Positions 37,625 through 46,264 of a stretch of DNA of 64,000 nucleotides are shown piece after piece. The position numbers were made by a program, and so were the translations under genes. The DNA comes from Alphaproteobacteria bacterium (GTDB lineage: Bacteria; Pseudomonadota; Alphaproteobacteria; Micavibrionales; Micavibrionaceae): NCBI GenBank assembly GCA_030427385.1, contig JAUHWR010000001.1:1670042-1734041 (forward strand), given 5' to 3'. Each line of letters opens with the position of its first letter. The stretch's first letter is position 1. The notes beneath the pieces were generated by a model, which ran no database searches, was not told the origin of the DNA, and saw only the letters and a program-made list of their open reading frames with translations.

Positions 37625-37646
37625 AAAAATCCTAACGGATTTTTTC
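37625..37646. terminator. Weak bidirectional terminator candidate
   Basis: AAAAATCC / GGATTTTT stem with a TAAC loop and T-rich flanks lies between mltA and the downstream secreted gene. It is short, so it may only partly terminate the timA-mltA transcript. Confidence 0.45.
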
Positions 37647-37671
37647 ACTTTATCCTAGTTTTTTAGCATGA

Positions 37672-38829
37672 TTACGGGGAAATTGTTTTGGGCAGTAAGA
37701 ACCAAAACATACCTCTTGATTTCATCACACCGGCATTGCGCTCGGCTTGCTCGCCGTAACCCCAAAAGAAATCACCTCTTACAACGCCGCGAATGGCACC
37801 GCCCGTATCTTGTGCCACCATTAATTGCCCGATCTTTAAGCTGGGGTCATGGGGATGTTCCACCAACAACCACACTGGCATGCCATAGTCATATCTACGA
37901 CGATCAACCGCCAAAGACCTCTGCGGGGTCAGCACAACGCCCTGCGCGCCAACGGGGCCGCTTGTCTCTAACGCCCGGAAAAAGACATAGGACGGGTTTA
38001 AATTCATTAAATCCTGCGTCTGTCCCGGATGTTGTTTCATCCATGCCCGAATGGTTTGCAGGGATACATTTTCTTTTGTTAATTCCCCGCGGTCAATCAA
38101 GGCGCGCCCGATGGCGTAATATTCATGTCCGTTTTTACCGGCATATCCAACCCGCATTTCGCGGCCATTATCCAATGTCACAACGCCGGATCCTTGAATA
38201 TGCAGAAAGAACGCATCCACGGGATCATCCACCCAAACAATCACTTTGGCATTGGATAAACCGTATTGATCAATTTCCGCACGCGCAGGAAAACGGCGCA
38301 ACTTGCCATTAACGCTTTGCGCCGTCATTTTTTCTTCACTAAAATTGCGATCTACTTTGTAGGAATCAACAACGACCAAATCATCCGGCATGGCATAAAG
38401 CGGCGTTTGATATGGCCCATAACGCGTTAAAGACCCTCTTAAGGAGGCTTCATAATATCCGGTAAACAGCCCGTCTTTCTTGCCGGTTTCCTGCTCCATG
38501 ACTTGATAGGGATAAAACCATGTTTCAAAAAAATGATGTAAGCGGGCGGGTGATGTGTCATGCAAACCTTGCGCCGCCTGACACGGCTTTTGAAAATCGC
38601 CATACGTGCCTGCGGGGCGGAATAATTTGGACGGCGGTAATGTTGCCATTTTCTCACAAGATATTAAAAACGCCTGAAACACAGATTCAAGCCGATCATT
38701 TTTCCATCCCGGCAAGTTTTGAAAACTAACTTTTTGTAATTTCGGGGTCGCCTCAAATTCCTCATCCGGAAGCGTGGAACACCCTGCCGCCATAATTATA
38801 ACAGAGAACAGGGCAATAATCCGGCGCAT
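37672..38829 (-). CDS. mltA: Membrane-bound lytic murein transglycosylase A
   Basis: MltA, 385 residues, cleaves peptidoglycan to 1,6-anhydro products. The lipobox AAGC at about residue 15-18 marks a lipoprotein. The family segment GYYEASLRGSLTRYGPYQTP and the C-terminal 3D domain with VAQDTGGAIRG and GDFFWGYG (catalytic aspartate) are clear. It overlaps the Tim44-like stop by one base (TAATG), a coupling common in alphaproteobacteria. Confidence 0.94.
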   Translation of the reverse strand: MRRIIALFSVIIMAAGCSTLPDEEFEATPKLQKVSFQNLPGWKNDRLESVFQAFLISCEKMATLPPSKLFRPAGTYGDFQKPCQAAQGLHDTSPARLHHFFETWFYPYQVMEQETGKKDGLFTGYYEASLRGSLTRYGPYQTPLYAMPDDLVVVDSYKVDRNFSEEKMTAQSVNGKLRRFPARAEIDQYGLSNAKVIVWVDDPVDAFFLHIQGSGVVTLDNGREMRVGYAGKNGHEYYAIGRALIDRGELTKENVSLQTIRAWMKQHPGQTQDLMNLNPSYVFFRALETSGPVGAQGVVLTPQRSLAVDRRRYDYGMPVWLLVEHPHDPSLKIGQLMVAQDTGGAIRGVVRGDFFWGYGEQAERNAGVMKSRGMFWFLLPKTISP

Positions 38830-39566
38830 TATGTCACCTCGGGAATGGGCGTTTTATGATCTTCCGGAACGCCGTCATGCGTTTCATAAACCTGCCATAC
38901 GGGGTTCTTGCTACGTAGATTACGCCCGAAAACCCATATATCATTCATTTCCGTCGCGCGATTGGGGTTGCCCTCTACAATTTTTTCGTTGGCATCCTTA
39001 ATAACGCATGTCTCTTCGGCCTGTATGTTTACAAATACATATGCCATTTTCCCATCCAGCTTCGCACCGGTAATTTCTGATTTGCGAATGGCATGAATTT
39101 CGGTTTGAACATGCTCACCTTTGTCGCGGCGGCGGTCAATTTCCAATTCAAAACTTTCATAAACATTTTCCGCCAATAACGGTTTTAAAAACTCTTTATC
39201 TCCGTCTGCATAAGCTTCGACAATCATAACAAATGCTTCTTCGGCGTTTTTCAAAAATTTTACCGGATCAAACTCGCGATCTTTTCGTGCGATATCCCGC
39301 AAAGTTTCACGTACGGCAATGTTCGGGGCAATGGTCTCATCTGCAAACGGGTCATACATATTATTTTCGGCAAATTTTACTTCGCTGCCATCAATATTAA
39401 TGACATTTTTCTGCTCACCCGCCTCCTTTTTATCCTCACTCGTCACAAAGGGGTTCGGACGCTGCGGTTCATCACCGTGGCGCGTTCCCAACACACTCCG
39501 CAGCCAGAATATCAATCCGGCTGCTACCAAGGCATAAATTACAATATCTACAGGAATATCCGTCAT
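38829..39566 (-). CDS. timA: Tim44/TimA family adaptor protein
   Basis: A 245-residue protein with a single N-terminal transmembrane segment (IVIYALVAAGLIFWL), an acidic linker, and a Tim44-like domain (about 110-235) with FLKNAEEAFVMIVEAYADGD and NDIWVFGRNL. Tim44-like proteins are inner-membrane adaptors. Divergent secB and downstream mltA are the usual alphaproteobacterial neighbours, supporting the identification. Confidence 0.85.
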   Translation of the reverse strand: MTDIPVDIVIYALVAAGLIFWLRSVLGTRHGDEPQRPNPFVTSEDKKEAGEQKNVINIDGSEVKFAENNMYDPFADETIAPNIAVRETLRDIARKDREFDPVKFLKNAEEAFVMIVEAYADGDKEFLKPLLAENVYESFELEIDRRRDKGEHVQTEIHAIRKSEITGAKLDGKMAYVFVNIQAEETCVIKDANEKIVEGNPNRATEMNDIWVFGRNLRSKNPVWQVYETHDGVPEDHKTPIPEVT

Positions 39567-39753
39567 ATGATCTCTTTAATATCTCTCAGGTTTCAACATA
39601 CCACATATCCATATGTGCATGAAATTTCAAACTTATCCTAAAATAGGAATATATCAACCAAATACAAGGAAAACCCACAATATTTCCGTTAAATACTATT
39701 TCTTTTCGCGATAACATCTGATACATAAAAACAAAAATAAGGATATAAGAGCT

Positions 39754-40272
39754 ATGGCAGATCAAGTTAAAGACAAAGATATTATCGAAGCAAAGGCAGC
39801 CCCGGTTGTTATACATGCGCAATATTTAAAGGATATTTCTTTTGAAAACCCGAATGCTCCCCACACACTTCGCGCCGGAAAAGCCGGGCCGGAAATGGAT
39901 GTAAATATCAATCTTGGCGCCAAAGAGATTGAGGATGATAATGCAAAAGACCTTTATGAGGTCACATTAATAATGTCTGCCACCGCCAAAAAAGACGATA
40001 CGACTTATTTTCTTGTTGAAATTCAATATGGCGCGCTGGTCTCTCTTGCCGGACTTCCTGAAAAACAACATCATCCGATGCTGTTCATCGAAGTCCCGCG
40101 TATGATGTTCCCATTCGCTCGCCAGATTTTGGCGGACATGACCGCACAGGGCGGATACCCGCCGCTATTATTAAATCCGGTTGATTTTCAGGCAATGTAT
40201 CTGGATCGTTTTGCCGATGAGCTGAAAAGTAACGAAGAGATCACCCCAAAGAAAAACGGCGCCGCCGTTTAA
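39754..40272 (+). CDS. secB: Protein-export chaperone SecB
   Basis: SecB, 172 residues, holds preproteins unfolded for SecA. The segments IHAQYLKDISFENPNAP, YEVTLIMSATAKK, LVEIQYGALVSL and PFARQILADMTAQGGYPPLLL-type end (about 130-150) are diagnostic. The length is typical for alphaproteobacteria. The divergent timA gap (39567-39753) should hold both promoters, though I could not resolve boxes. Confidence 0.95.
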   Translation: MADQVKDKDIIEAKAAPVVIHAQYLKDISFENPNAPHTLRAGKAGPEMDVNINLGAKEIEDDNAKDLYEVTLIMSATAKKDDTTYFLVEIQYGALVSLAGLPEKQHHPMLFIEVPRMMFPFARQILADMTAQGGYPPLLLNPVDFQAMYLDRFADELKSNEEITPKKNGAAV

Positions 40273-40327
40273 GTCAATAAAACGTCATGCCAGCACAACG
40301 TGGTTTTTTGGCGCGCTATTTTTGAAT

Positions 40328-41059
40328 TTATTCATTAAGATTGTAACCATCTTTTTCTCGTTGACTCATAGGATTTAGATCTGCATAGCCAAAGCGGCGG
40401 ATACGAATATTTGACACACCTAAAAATACCATAATAAGGCTGGCCTGAAAAATTGCCAAAGGAAATGATTGATCCGACCTGGCTGACTTTATAGGATCTT
40501 TCAAAATGGTTTCAGAAATCTTAAGCCCTCTTAAGCCTCTCATTTGATTATAAATAATCATAACTTCTTGTTTATAATTTACGGCATTTTCCAAAATCGG
40601 TTCAATTCTTTCTTTGTTATGAATGGCTGCAAGCTTTGTAATGGTATCGCCTGTTACTGGGCAATTTACCGTGACTAGAGGAAACATATGGTCTTTAGTT
40701 TGAATATATTCATAGTCCAAGATCGTGCCGATACAGGTTTGATTATTTGGAGTTATAAAAAAGGCGATTATGCAACTGAGAATTATCCCCAAAAAGGCAA
40801 CTTTAAAACGCGCTGATTTTCTTTTTCTTGGAATGTAATACCCTGTAAATAGAGAAGGGAAATCTCCTGTTAATGATCCCATAAGTATAACGATGCCTAA
40901 GCTCCCAATGTAGACTATCCAAAAACTTTCATAATCGGGAATAAGAAAATAGGCAAAAGTCATAATCCCCCAAACGGCAAGGGCATTAAAAACAATTAAT
41001 CCAAAAAGAAATTTTATCAGTGATGGTTTATCATGTTGCGTTTTATTTTGAGCCGTCAT
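40328..41059 (-). CDS. Multi-pass membrane protein of unknown function
   Basis: A 243-residue protein with about four or five hydrophobic segments: FLFGLIVFNALAVWGIMTF, FWIVYIGSLGIVILMGSL, VAFLGIILSCIIAFFI, and LAIFQASLIMVFLG near the C-terminus. Between TM3 and TM4 is a soluble loop of about 80 residues with two cysteines. The arrangement recalls DUF3592-like proteins, but I cannot assign it. The coding region is AT-rich with no close operon partner. Confidence 0.55.
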   Translation of the reverse strand: MTAQNKTQHDKPSLIKFLFGLIVFNALAVWGIMTFAYFLIPDYESFWIVYIGSLGIVILMGSLTGDFPSLFTGYYIPRKRKSARFKVAFLGIILSCIIAFFITPNNQTCIGTILDYEYIQTKDHMFPLVTVNCPVTGDTITKLAAIHNKERIEPILENAVNYKQEVMIIYNQMRGLRGLKISETILKDPIKSARSDQSFPLAIFQASLIMVFLGVSNIRIRRFGYADLNPMSQREKDGYNLNE

Positions 41060-41164
41060 AATAAATATTTCCTATTTCATCTGACGGCTATCATCCATTA
41101 TGTAACTATTATTTGTCAATATGATGTAGGTACAGGATATATTTGTCATTCGTCATAAGCCTCC

Positions 41165-41204
41165 TAAATAAAAAATCCCGCCGGTTGATCAGAACGGCGG
41201 GATT
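41165..41204 (-). terminator. Terminator downstream of the dnaQ region
   Basis: AATCCCGCCG (41174-41183) / CGGCGGGATT (41195-41204) forms a 10-bp stem; on the minus strand it is followed by TTTTTATTT, so it terminates leftward transcripts from dnaQ and any small gene after it. The remaining 41060-41160 stretch holds nothing recognisable. Confidence 0.85.
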
Positions 41205-41225
41205 AAAATAATATTATTAAAAAAT

Positions 41226-41306
41226 TTACTTCTTAGGTGCTGGTTTCTTTTTATCGCCCATTTTGGACTCCATCACTATGCGGTCTGAAGCGGCCGCGGC
41301 GGACAT
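41226..41306 (-). other. Possible small ORF or gene remnant after dnaQ
   Basis: An open frame reads MSAAAASDRIVMESKMGDKK followed by KPAPKK and a stop, with ATG at 41306. The frame stays open upstream to 41375 and there spells a hydrophobic, signal-peptide-like stretch (FGVSLILASNISMSAAAA), but no ATG, GTG or TTG begins it. Either a rare start is used, the start was lost, or only chance is seen. A strong terminator follows at 41174-41204. Confidence 0.25.
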
Positions 41307-41367
41307 CGAGATATTCGATGCTAAAATTAATGATACGCCGAATTTAAAAAAAGAAAAGCAAATTTTT

Positions 41368-42060
41368 TTATGCTTTTAATTTATGCCAAATCGCATCATT
41401 AAGCTTATTTATCAAGGCATTATGTGCTTCCAATTCAGCCGCATCAACTTCAAAGGTACGGGCTGTGCGGAAAACGCGTTCGATTTGAACGCTATCGGAT
41501 TTTTGATCATTACCAGCACTTTTTTCGATCCCCAATCCATGCTGGCGTCCCCCATTCAGCTCCAGCCAGACACTGCCTAATAATTCGGCATCTAATAGTG
41601 CCCCATGAAGTTCGCGCGCAGATAAGTCAATTTCAAATCGGCGGCATAGCGCATCCAGATTTGCCGGTGATCCGGGGAATTTACGGCGGGCAATTTCCAA
41701 ACTATCAATAACCCGATCATTTTTAATGCCGGGATGTCCGACCTTTTTCAGCTCAAAGTTAATGAATTTCATATCAAATGAGGCATTATGCGCGATCAGC
41801 TTGCTGTCATTCCCGATAAAATCCAGAAAATTAGTGAATTCCTGTGAGAATAACGGCGCATCTTTGACTTTGTCATTTGTAATGCCATGCACCGCAATCG
41901 CTTCGGCGGGAATATCACGCTCGGGATTAAGATAAACATGATAATTTTTACCCGTCGGCAAATGATTAAGCAGCTCAATCGCCCCGATTTCGACAATTTT
42001 ATGCCCCTCTGACGGTTCAAAACCCGTGGTTTCCGTATCAAAAACTATTTCACGAATCAT
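41368..42060 (-). CDS. dnaQ: DNA polymerase III epsilon subunit (3'-5' proofreading exonuclease)
   Basis: DnaQ, 230 residues, the proofreading exonuclease of the replicative polymerase. DEDDh motifs are FDTETTGFE (D8, E10), HNASFD (middle), and ARELHGALLDAELL (His and last Asp). The C-terminus would bind the polymerase alpha subunit. The SDHAF4-like gene lies 11 bases upstream and is likely cotranscribed. Confidence 0.94.
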   Translation of the reverse strand: MIREIVFDTETTGFEPSEGHKIVEIGAIELLNHLPTGKNYHVYLNPERDIPAEAIAVHGITNDKVKDAPLFSQEFTNFLDFIGNDSKLIAHNASFDMKFINFELKKVGHPGIKNDRVIDSLEIARRKFPGSPANLDALCRRFEIDLSARELHGALLDAELLGSVWLELNGGRQHGLGIEKSAGNDQKSDSVQIERVFRTARTFEVDAAELEAHNALINKLNDAIWHKLKA

Positions 42061-42071
42061 CTGATATTATC

Positions 42072-42221
42072 CTAAAAATCGCTGCAACGACCATTGGTTT
42101 CCCAATCACCGTATCTGGTTGGCTCTGCTTTTTTCTCAAATCCGCCGATTTCTTTAGGCATTTTTGCGGGCGGCGCATCTTTTTCATGCTCTTTTGTCTG
42201 TGAAGTCTTTTGCTGGCTCAT
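42072..42221 (-). CDS. DUF1674/SDHAF4-like small protein
   Basis: A 49-residue protein. Its C-terminus EPTRYGDWETNGRCSDF is the hallmark of the DUF1674 family, relatives of the succinate dehydrogenase assembly factor SDHAF4/Sdh8, which bind flavinylated SdhA. The N-terminus is charged and disordered-looking. It sits just ahead of dnaQ and 21 bp from divergent chorismate mutase. No sdh genes are in view. Confidence 0.9.
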   Translation of the reverse strand: MSQQKTSQTKEHEKDAPPAKMPKEIGGFEKKAEPTRYGDWETNGRCSDF

Positions 42222-42242
42222 AATTAATGATATGCCGTTATA

Positions 42243-42554
42243 ATGACACAAATCAATGCCGAAGATATCCTGAAACCTTTTCGCACAGAAATCGATTCTC
42301 TGGATAATGATATTGTCGCCTTAATCGGCGAAAGATTCCGAATTGTTAAATTAGTCGGGGAAGCAAAGGCGCTACATGCACTTTCCCCCGTACAACCGAA
42401 ACGCATGGATGAAGTTCTGGACAGGGTCGCGGATCTTGCCAAACAAAATGATCTTGATCCACAATTTATCAGAAATCTATATGCGATGATGATCGATCAC
42501 GCCCATACGCTGGAATTTGATATCACCGGAGATCAGCAAGAGGCAGAGGAATGA
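42243..42554 (+). CDS. Chorismate mutase (AroQ-type)
   Basis: A 103-residue monofunctional chorismate mutase converting chorismate to prephenate for Phe/Tyr synthesis. Segments FRTEIDSLDNDIVALIGERF, KLVGEAKA and a C-terminal FIRNLYAMMIDHAH match the CM_2 helical fold, with catalytic Arg and Lys in R...GEAK positions. The TATAAT at 42239-42244 overlaps the start codon and no ribosome site is evident, so leader length is unclear. rsmB starts within its stop (ATGA). Confidence 0.87.
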   Translation: MTQINAEDILKPFRTEIDSLDNDIVALIGERFRIVKLVGEAKALHALSPVQPKRMDEVLDRVADLAKQNDLDPQFIRNLYAMMIDHAHTLEFDITGDQQEAEE

Positions 42555-43852
42555 GTGAAGGCCTAACGTCTCGTCTCTGCGCCCTGCATTTACTCCATCA
42601 AGTTTTGGAGAAAAAACAATCATTTGATGTCTTGCTTGAGCATGATTCCGAATTTAGACATTTACCAAAACAGGATCGTGGCTTTACACATATGCTATGT
42701 GCCACAACGTTGCGTCATTTGGGGCAATGTGATGACATCATTGAAAAATTACAGGAAAAAAGCAAATCTCAAAAACAGCCGCAATTACAAAATATTTTAC
42801 GTCTTGGGTTGATACAAATTTTATTTATGGATGTTCCGGATCACGCGGCGGTTAATACATCCGTGGAATTATGCGAGATCAAAGACCTTAGCCGTGCCAA
42901 AAACTTTGTTAATGCGCTTTTGCGCCGCTTTCTACGTGAAAAGGAAGTTATTCTCTCAAAACAAGATGATATACGCCTAAATATTCCGGAGTGGCTGTTA
43001 AAACCAATGATTGCCGATTGGGGATTGTCACATGCGGCAAAAATCGGCACATCTCTTTTACGGGAAGCCGCAATTGACATCACCATTAAAAATCCGGGCA
43101 TGTTGGAACATTGGCTGAAAGAACTTGATGCGCGTCACGTCTTTTATAACACCATTCGCGTCACCAATCCGGCCGCCATCCCATCCCTGTCCGGTTACAA
43201 CGAAGGCCATTGGTGGGTACAGGACGCCGCCGCCGCCCTTCCCGTACAATTGCTGGGCGATCTAACCGATAAAACTGTTTATGATATTTGCGCCGCACCG
43301 GGCGGTAAAACGGCACAACTTGCGGCGAATGGCGCAAAAGTCGTGGCGCTTGATCGCTCTGCCAAACGTTTGACCCGCCTGCATGAAAATATGGCGCGGC
43401 TCTTACTGGCGGATAAAGTTGAAACTATTACAACGGACGCAGCCGCATGGACCCCGCAGGAACAGGCAGATATTGTTCTGCTGGATGCGCCATGCACCGC
43501 AACCGGAGTCATCCGTCGCCATCCTGATATCTTACATTTGAAATCTCAAAAAGACATTGACGCTCTGACACGTACACAAGCAAATATTTTGGATCATGCC
43601 GCAGATTTGGTAAAATCGGGCGGGATATTACTTTACTGTACGTGCTCCATTCTTAAAGCAGAAGGGGAGGCTCAAATATCTGCATTTTTAAATAATCATC
43701 AAAATTTTGAACGCGATGCCATCAAAAGCAGTGATGTTTCCGGACATGATATCTTTATTACCGACCAAGGCGATGTGCGGCTTTTCCCTTATTATCTGGA
43801 GGAAATAGGTGGCTTAGACGGATTTTTTATCTCCCGCCTCAGGAAAAAATGA
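42551..43852 (+). CDS. rsmB: 16S rRNA (cytosine-5)-methyltransferase
   Basis: RsmB, 433 residues, methylates C967 of 16S rRNA. The N-terminal 130 residues are a NusB-like RNA-binding domain; the Rossmann methyltransferase has DICAAPGGKTAQLA (SAM motif I), VLLDAPCTATGVIRRHPDI and LLYCTCSILKAEGE with the two catalytic cysteines. It overlaps the chorismate mutase stop by 4 bases. Confidence 0.93.
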   Translation: MSEGLTSRLCALHLLHQVLEKKQSFDVLLEHDSEFRHLPKQDRGFTHMLCATTLRHLGQCDDIIEKLQEKSKSQKQPQLQNILRLGLIQILFMDVPDHAAVNTSVELCEIKDLSRAKNFVNALLRRFLREKEVILSKQDDIRLNIPEWLLKPMIADWGLSHAAKIGTSLLREAAIDITIKNPGMLEHWLKELDARHVFYNTIRVTNPAAIPSLSGYNEGHWWVQDAAAALPVQLLGDLTDKTVYDICAAPGGKTAQLAANGAKVVALDRSAKRLTRLHENMARLLLADKVETITTDAAAWTPQEQADIVLLDAPCTATGVIRRHPDILHLKSQKDIDALTRTQANILDHAADLVKSGGILLYCTCSILKAEGEAQISAFLNNHQNFERDAIKSSDVSGHDIFITDQGDVRLFPYYLEEIGGLDGFFISRLRKK

Positions 43853-43932
43853 TTCTTAAGATTCTCTTTGCTTTTAATATCAGCTATAATAAAAATTCTT
43901 GAATTCTTTTTTTACATCCTAGATGAATACTC

Positions 43933-44595
43933 ATGACTTATAAAACTCTTATTGCGCCCTCTGTGCTATCTGCCGACTTCTCCAATTTGGAGGCGGAGAT
44001 AAAAGCCATGGACGCGGCTGGTGCGGATTGGTTTCATCTGGATGTCATGGACGGACACTTTGTTCCCAATATTTCTTATGGCGCGCCGGTAATCAAAGCC
44101 ATGCGCCCCCATACTAAAAAGATTTTCGACGTGCATTTAATGATTGCGCCATGCGATGCCTACCTAAAGGATTTCGCCGATGCGGGATGCGATGTCATCA
44201 CCATCCATAGCGAAGCAGGGCCGCATCCGCATCGCTCCTTGCAATATATTAAATCTCTTGGCAAAAAGGCCGGATTGGCATTAAACCCCGCCACACCGAT
44301 TTCCGCTCTGGAGCATGTCATGGATCTGGTTGATCTGATTTTAATCATGACCGTTAATCCCGGATTTGGCGGACAAAGCTTTATTGATTTGAGCGATAAA
44401 ATCGCACACGTACGGAATATGATAAATAAATCGGGGCGTGATATTCACCTCGAAGTTGATGGCGGCGTTACACCAGAAACCTCAAAAATCGTCCGCAATG
44501 CGGGCGCAGATGTTCTTGTTGCCGGAACAGCCAGCTTTAAAGGCGGGCCAAATGCCTATGCTCAAAACATTTTAAATTTACGCGGAGATCACTAA
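43933..44595 (+). CDS. rpe: Ribulose-phosphate 3-epimerase
   Basis: Rpe, 220 residues, interconverts ribulose-5-P and xylulose-5-P. TIM-barrel signatures: IAPSVLSADFSNL, WFHLDVMDGHFVPNIS, FDVHLMI, LILIMTVNPGFGGQSF, and EVDGGVTPET; all catalytic Asp/His are present. It is followed 4 bases later by the heparinase gene. Confidence 0.96.
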   Translation: MTYKTLIAPSVLSADFSNLEAEIKAMDAAGADWFHLDVMDGHFVPNISYGAPVIKAMRPHTKKIFDVHLMIAPCDAYLKDFADAGCDVITIHSEAGPHPHRSLQYIKSLGKKAGLALNPATPISALEHVMDLVDLILIMTVNPGFGGQSFIDLSDKIAHVRNMINKSGRDIHLEVDGGVTPETSKIVRNAGADVLVAGTASFKGGPNAYAQNILNLRGDH

Positions 44596-44599
44596 AATC

Positions 44600-46237
44600 A
44601 TGGCTCCTCCGCTGCTTCAACATATTAAAGATCAGGCCGGGCGCATGGCCTATGGCAGCTATCTTTATAATTGGAGTCTGCGCACCGACGCCCCCACAAA
44701 TTTGTTATTCAAGCCGATTGATCAATGGAGCGGCCACGCCGATAAAGGACAGGCCTTGATTAAGGGCTCATTTGAATTACACGGCGAAGAAATACGCGCC
44801 TTTGGTAACTTTTGGAAACCGGACGCGCCGCATGATCTTTGGTTGGATTACTTACATAAATTTGAGTGGGCGCGAGATTTAAGATCACTGGGCGGCGATG
44901 AAGCCCGCTTTGCTTTACGCGCCTATATTAATGAATGGATGAAGCGTTTTTCTCATTGGGATGAGGAAACATGGCAATCCGCCCGCCTTGGAAAACGTAT
45001 TTCTATCTGGCTGGCGCTCTATGATTTTTATGGCGAGAGTGCAAATGAAACCTTCCAAGCCGATATTTTAGATAGCATCACCCGTCAGGCGCGCCATCTT
45101 TATCGTGTCATGCCCAATCACGAATCCGGTCTTGATGCCTTAGAGGCTTTACAGGGATTAATCTATGCGGGTCTTGCCCTACCGGGCGGGGAACGCTGGC
45201 TTGATTATGGGCTGGAAGCTATTTCCTATGAAGCCGAGCATCAAATTTTAAAAGATGGCGGTCATATTTCCCGCAATCCGGATACATTACTAGCCGCCAT
45301 CATGATTTTTCAGGACATTCGCGCCGCCATCGTCGGGGCGGATTATCCCCTGCCGCATGCCATCCAGCATGCCCTTGATCGCGCCTTACCTGCTTTGCGA
45401 TTTTTTCGCTATAATGATAAATCATTATGCGTCTTTAACGGGGCGCAAGAGGGTGAAAAACCCAATCTTGAGCGTCTTATCATTCAATCCGGCGCCAAAG
45501 GGCGCATACCAAAATCTTTAAGCGATAGCGGATATGAGCGCATATCAGCGGGGCGCTCATTATTAATGGTCGATTGCGGCAATAGCCCGACATCCCCTTA
45601 TGATAAAGGATCACATGCCTCTCCGGCTGCGTTTGAGCTCTCAATCGGGCGCGAGCGTGTCTTTGTTTCCTGCGGTACGCATCCCAATGATGAAAATTGG
45701 TCTGAAATGCTACGCGGCACAGCGGCACATAACACGCTTAGTTTGGATCACAGAAATATTTGTGAGATTCGTAAAAACGGGCATATCGGGCGTAAACCCA
45801 AAAAAGTAACAACGACACGTGATGAAATGTCCGGAGGGCAACTGTTAACCATCAAACACGATGGTTATATTCCCGTAAATGGTATTCTCCATCAACGCAG
45901 ATTTTTCATGGATATCAGCGGTAATGACATTCGCGGCGAAGAAGAGTTAACCGCCAAAACTGGCACATTAACAAAGCCAGTCGATGTCTGTGTCCGCTTC
46001 CACCTGCATCCGCGCGTGCTTGTCTCCCTTATCCGTGACGGCGAGGAAGCCCTTCTTCTTCTCCCCAGCGGCGCCGGATGGCGTTTTTACCACGAAGGTG
46101 CCAAACTCAGCATTGAAAATTCTATCTATCTCGGCGAAGGTACCTATCCGCGCAAAACCAAACAATTGGTTTTATCTTGCAAAATGGAAGAGGCGGAAAA
46201 AGTTCTGCAATGGGCTATTCAAAAGGAAAGTATATAA
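44600..46237 (+). CDS. Heparinase II/III family protein
   Basis: A 545-residue protein with a helical (alpha/alpha) N-terminal domain (about 1-290) and a C-terminal beta-sandwich heparinase II/III-like domain: PSPASFELSIG-type SPAAFELSIGRERVFVSCGTH, TAAHNTLSLDHRNICEI and HDGYIPVNGILHQRRFFM. It could act on polysaccharides. Placement after rsmB-rpe is common in alphaproteobacteria. No signal peptide is apparent, so the location and substrate remain open. Confidence 0.88.
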   Translation: MAPPLLQHIKDQAGRMAYGSYLYNWSLRTDAPTNLLFKPIDQWSGHADKGQALIKGSFELHGEEIRAFGNFWKPDAPHDLWLDYLHKFEWARDLRSLGGDEARFALRAYINEWMKRFSHWDEETWQSARLGKRISIWLALYDFYGESANETFQADILDSITRQARHLYRVMPNHESGLDALEALQGLIYAGLALPGGERWLDYGLEAISYEAEHQILKDGGHISRNPDTLLAAIMIFQDIRAAIVGADYPLPHAIQHALDRALPALRFFRYNDKSLCVFNGAQEGEKPNLERLIIQSGAKGRIPKSLSDSGYERISAGRSLLMVDCGNSPTSPYDKGSHASPAAFELSIGRERVFVSCGTHPNDENWSEMLRGTAAHNTLSLDHRNICEIRKNGHIGRKPKKVTTTRDEMSGGQLLTIKHDGYIPVNGILHQRRFFMDISGNDIRGEEELTAKTGTLTKPVDVCVRFHLHPRVLVSLIRDGEEALLLLPSGAGWRFYHEGAKLSIENSIYLGEGTYPRKTKQLVLSCKMEEAEKVLQWAIQKESI

Positions 46238-46264
46238 TTCTTTCCTTCCGTCTATCCTATGTTG

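Noticed and set aside
37668-38312. 214-codon plus-strand frame antisense to mltA
   Set aside because: MltA frame has full family motifs; the antisense frame is Arg/His-rich and shows no motif.
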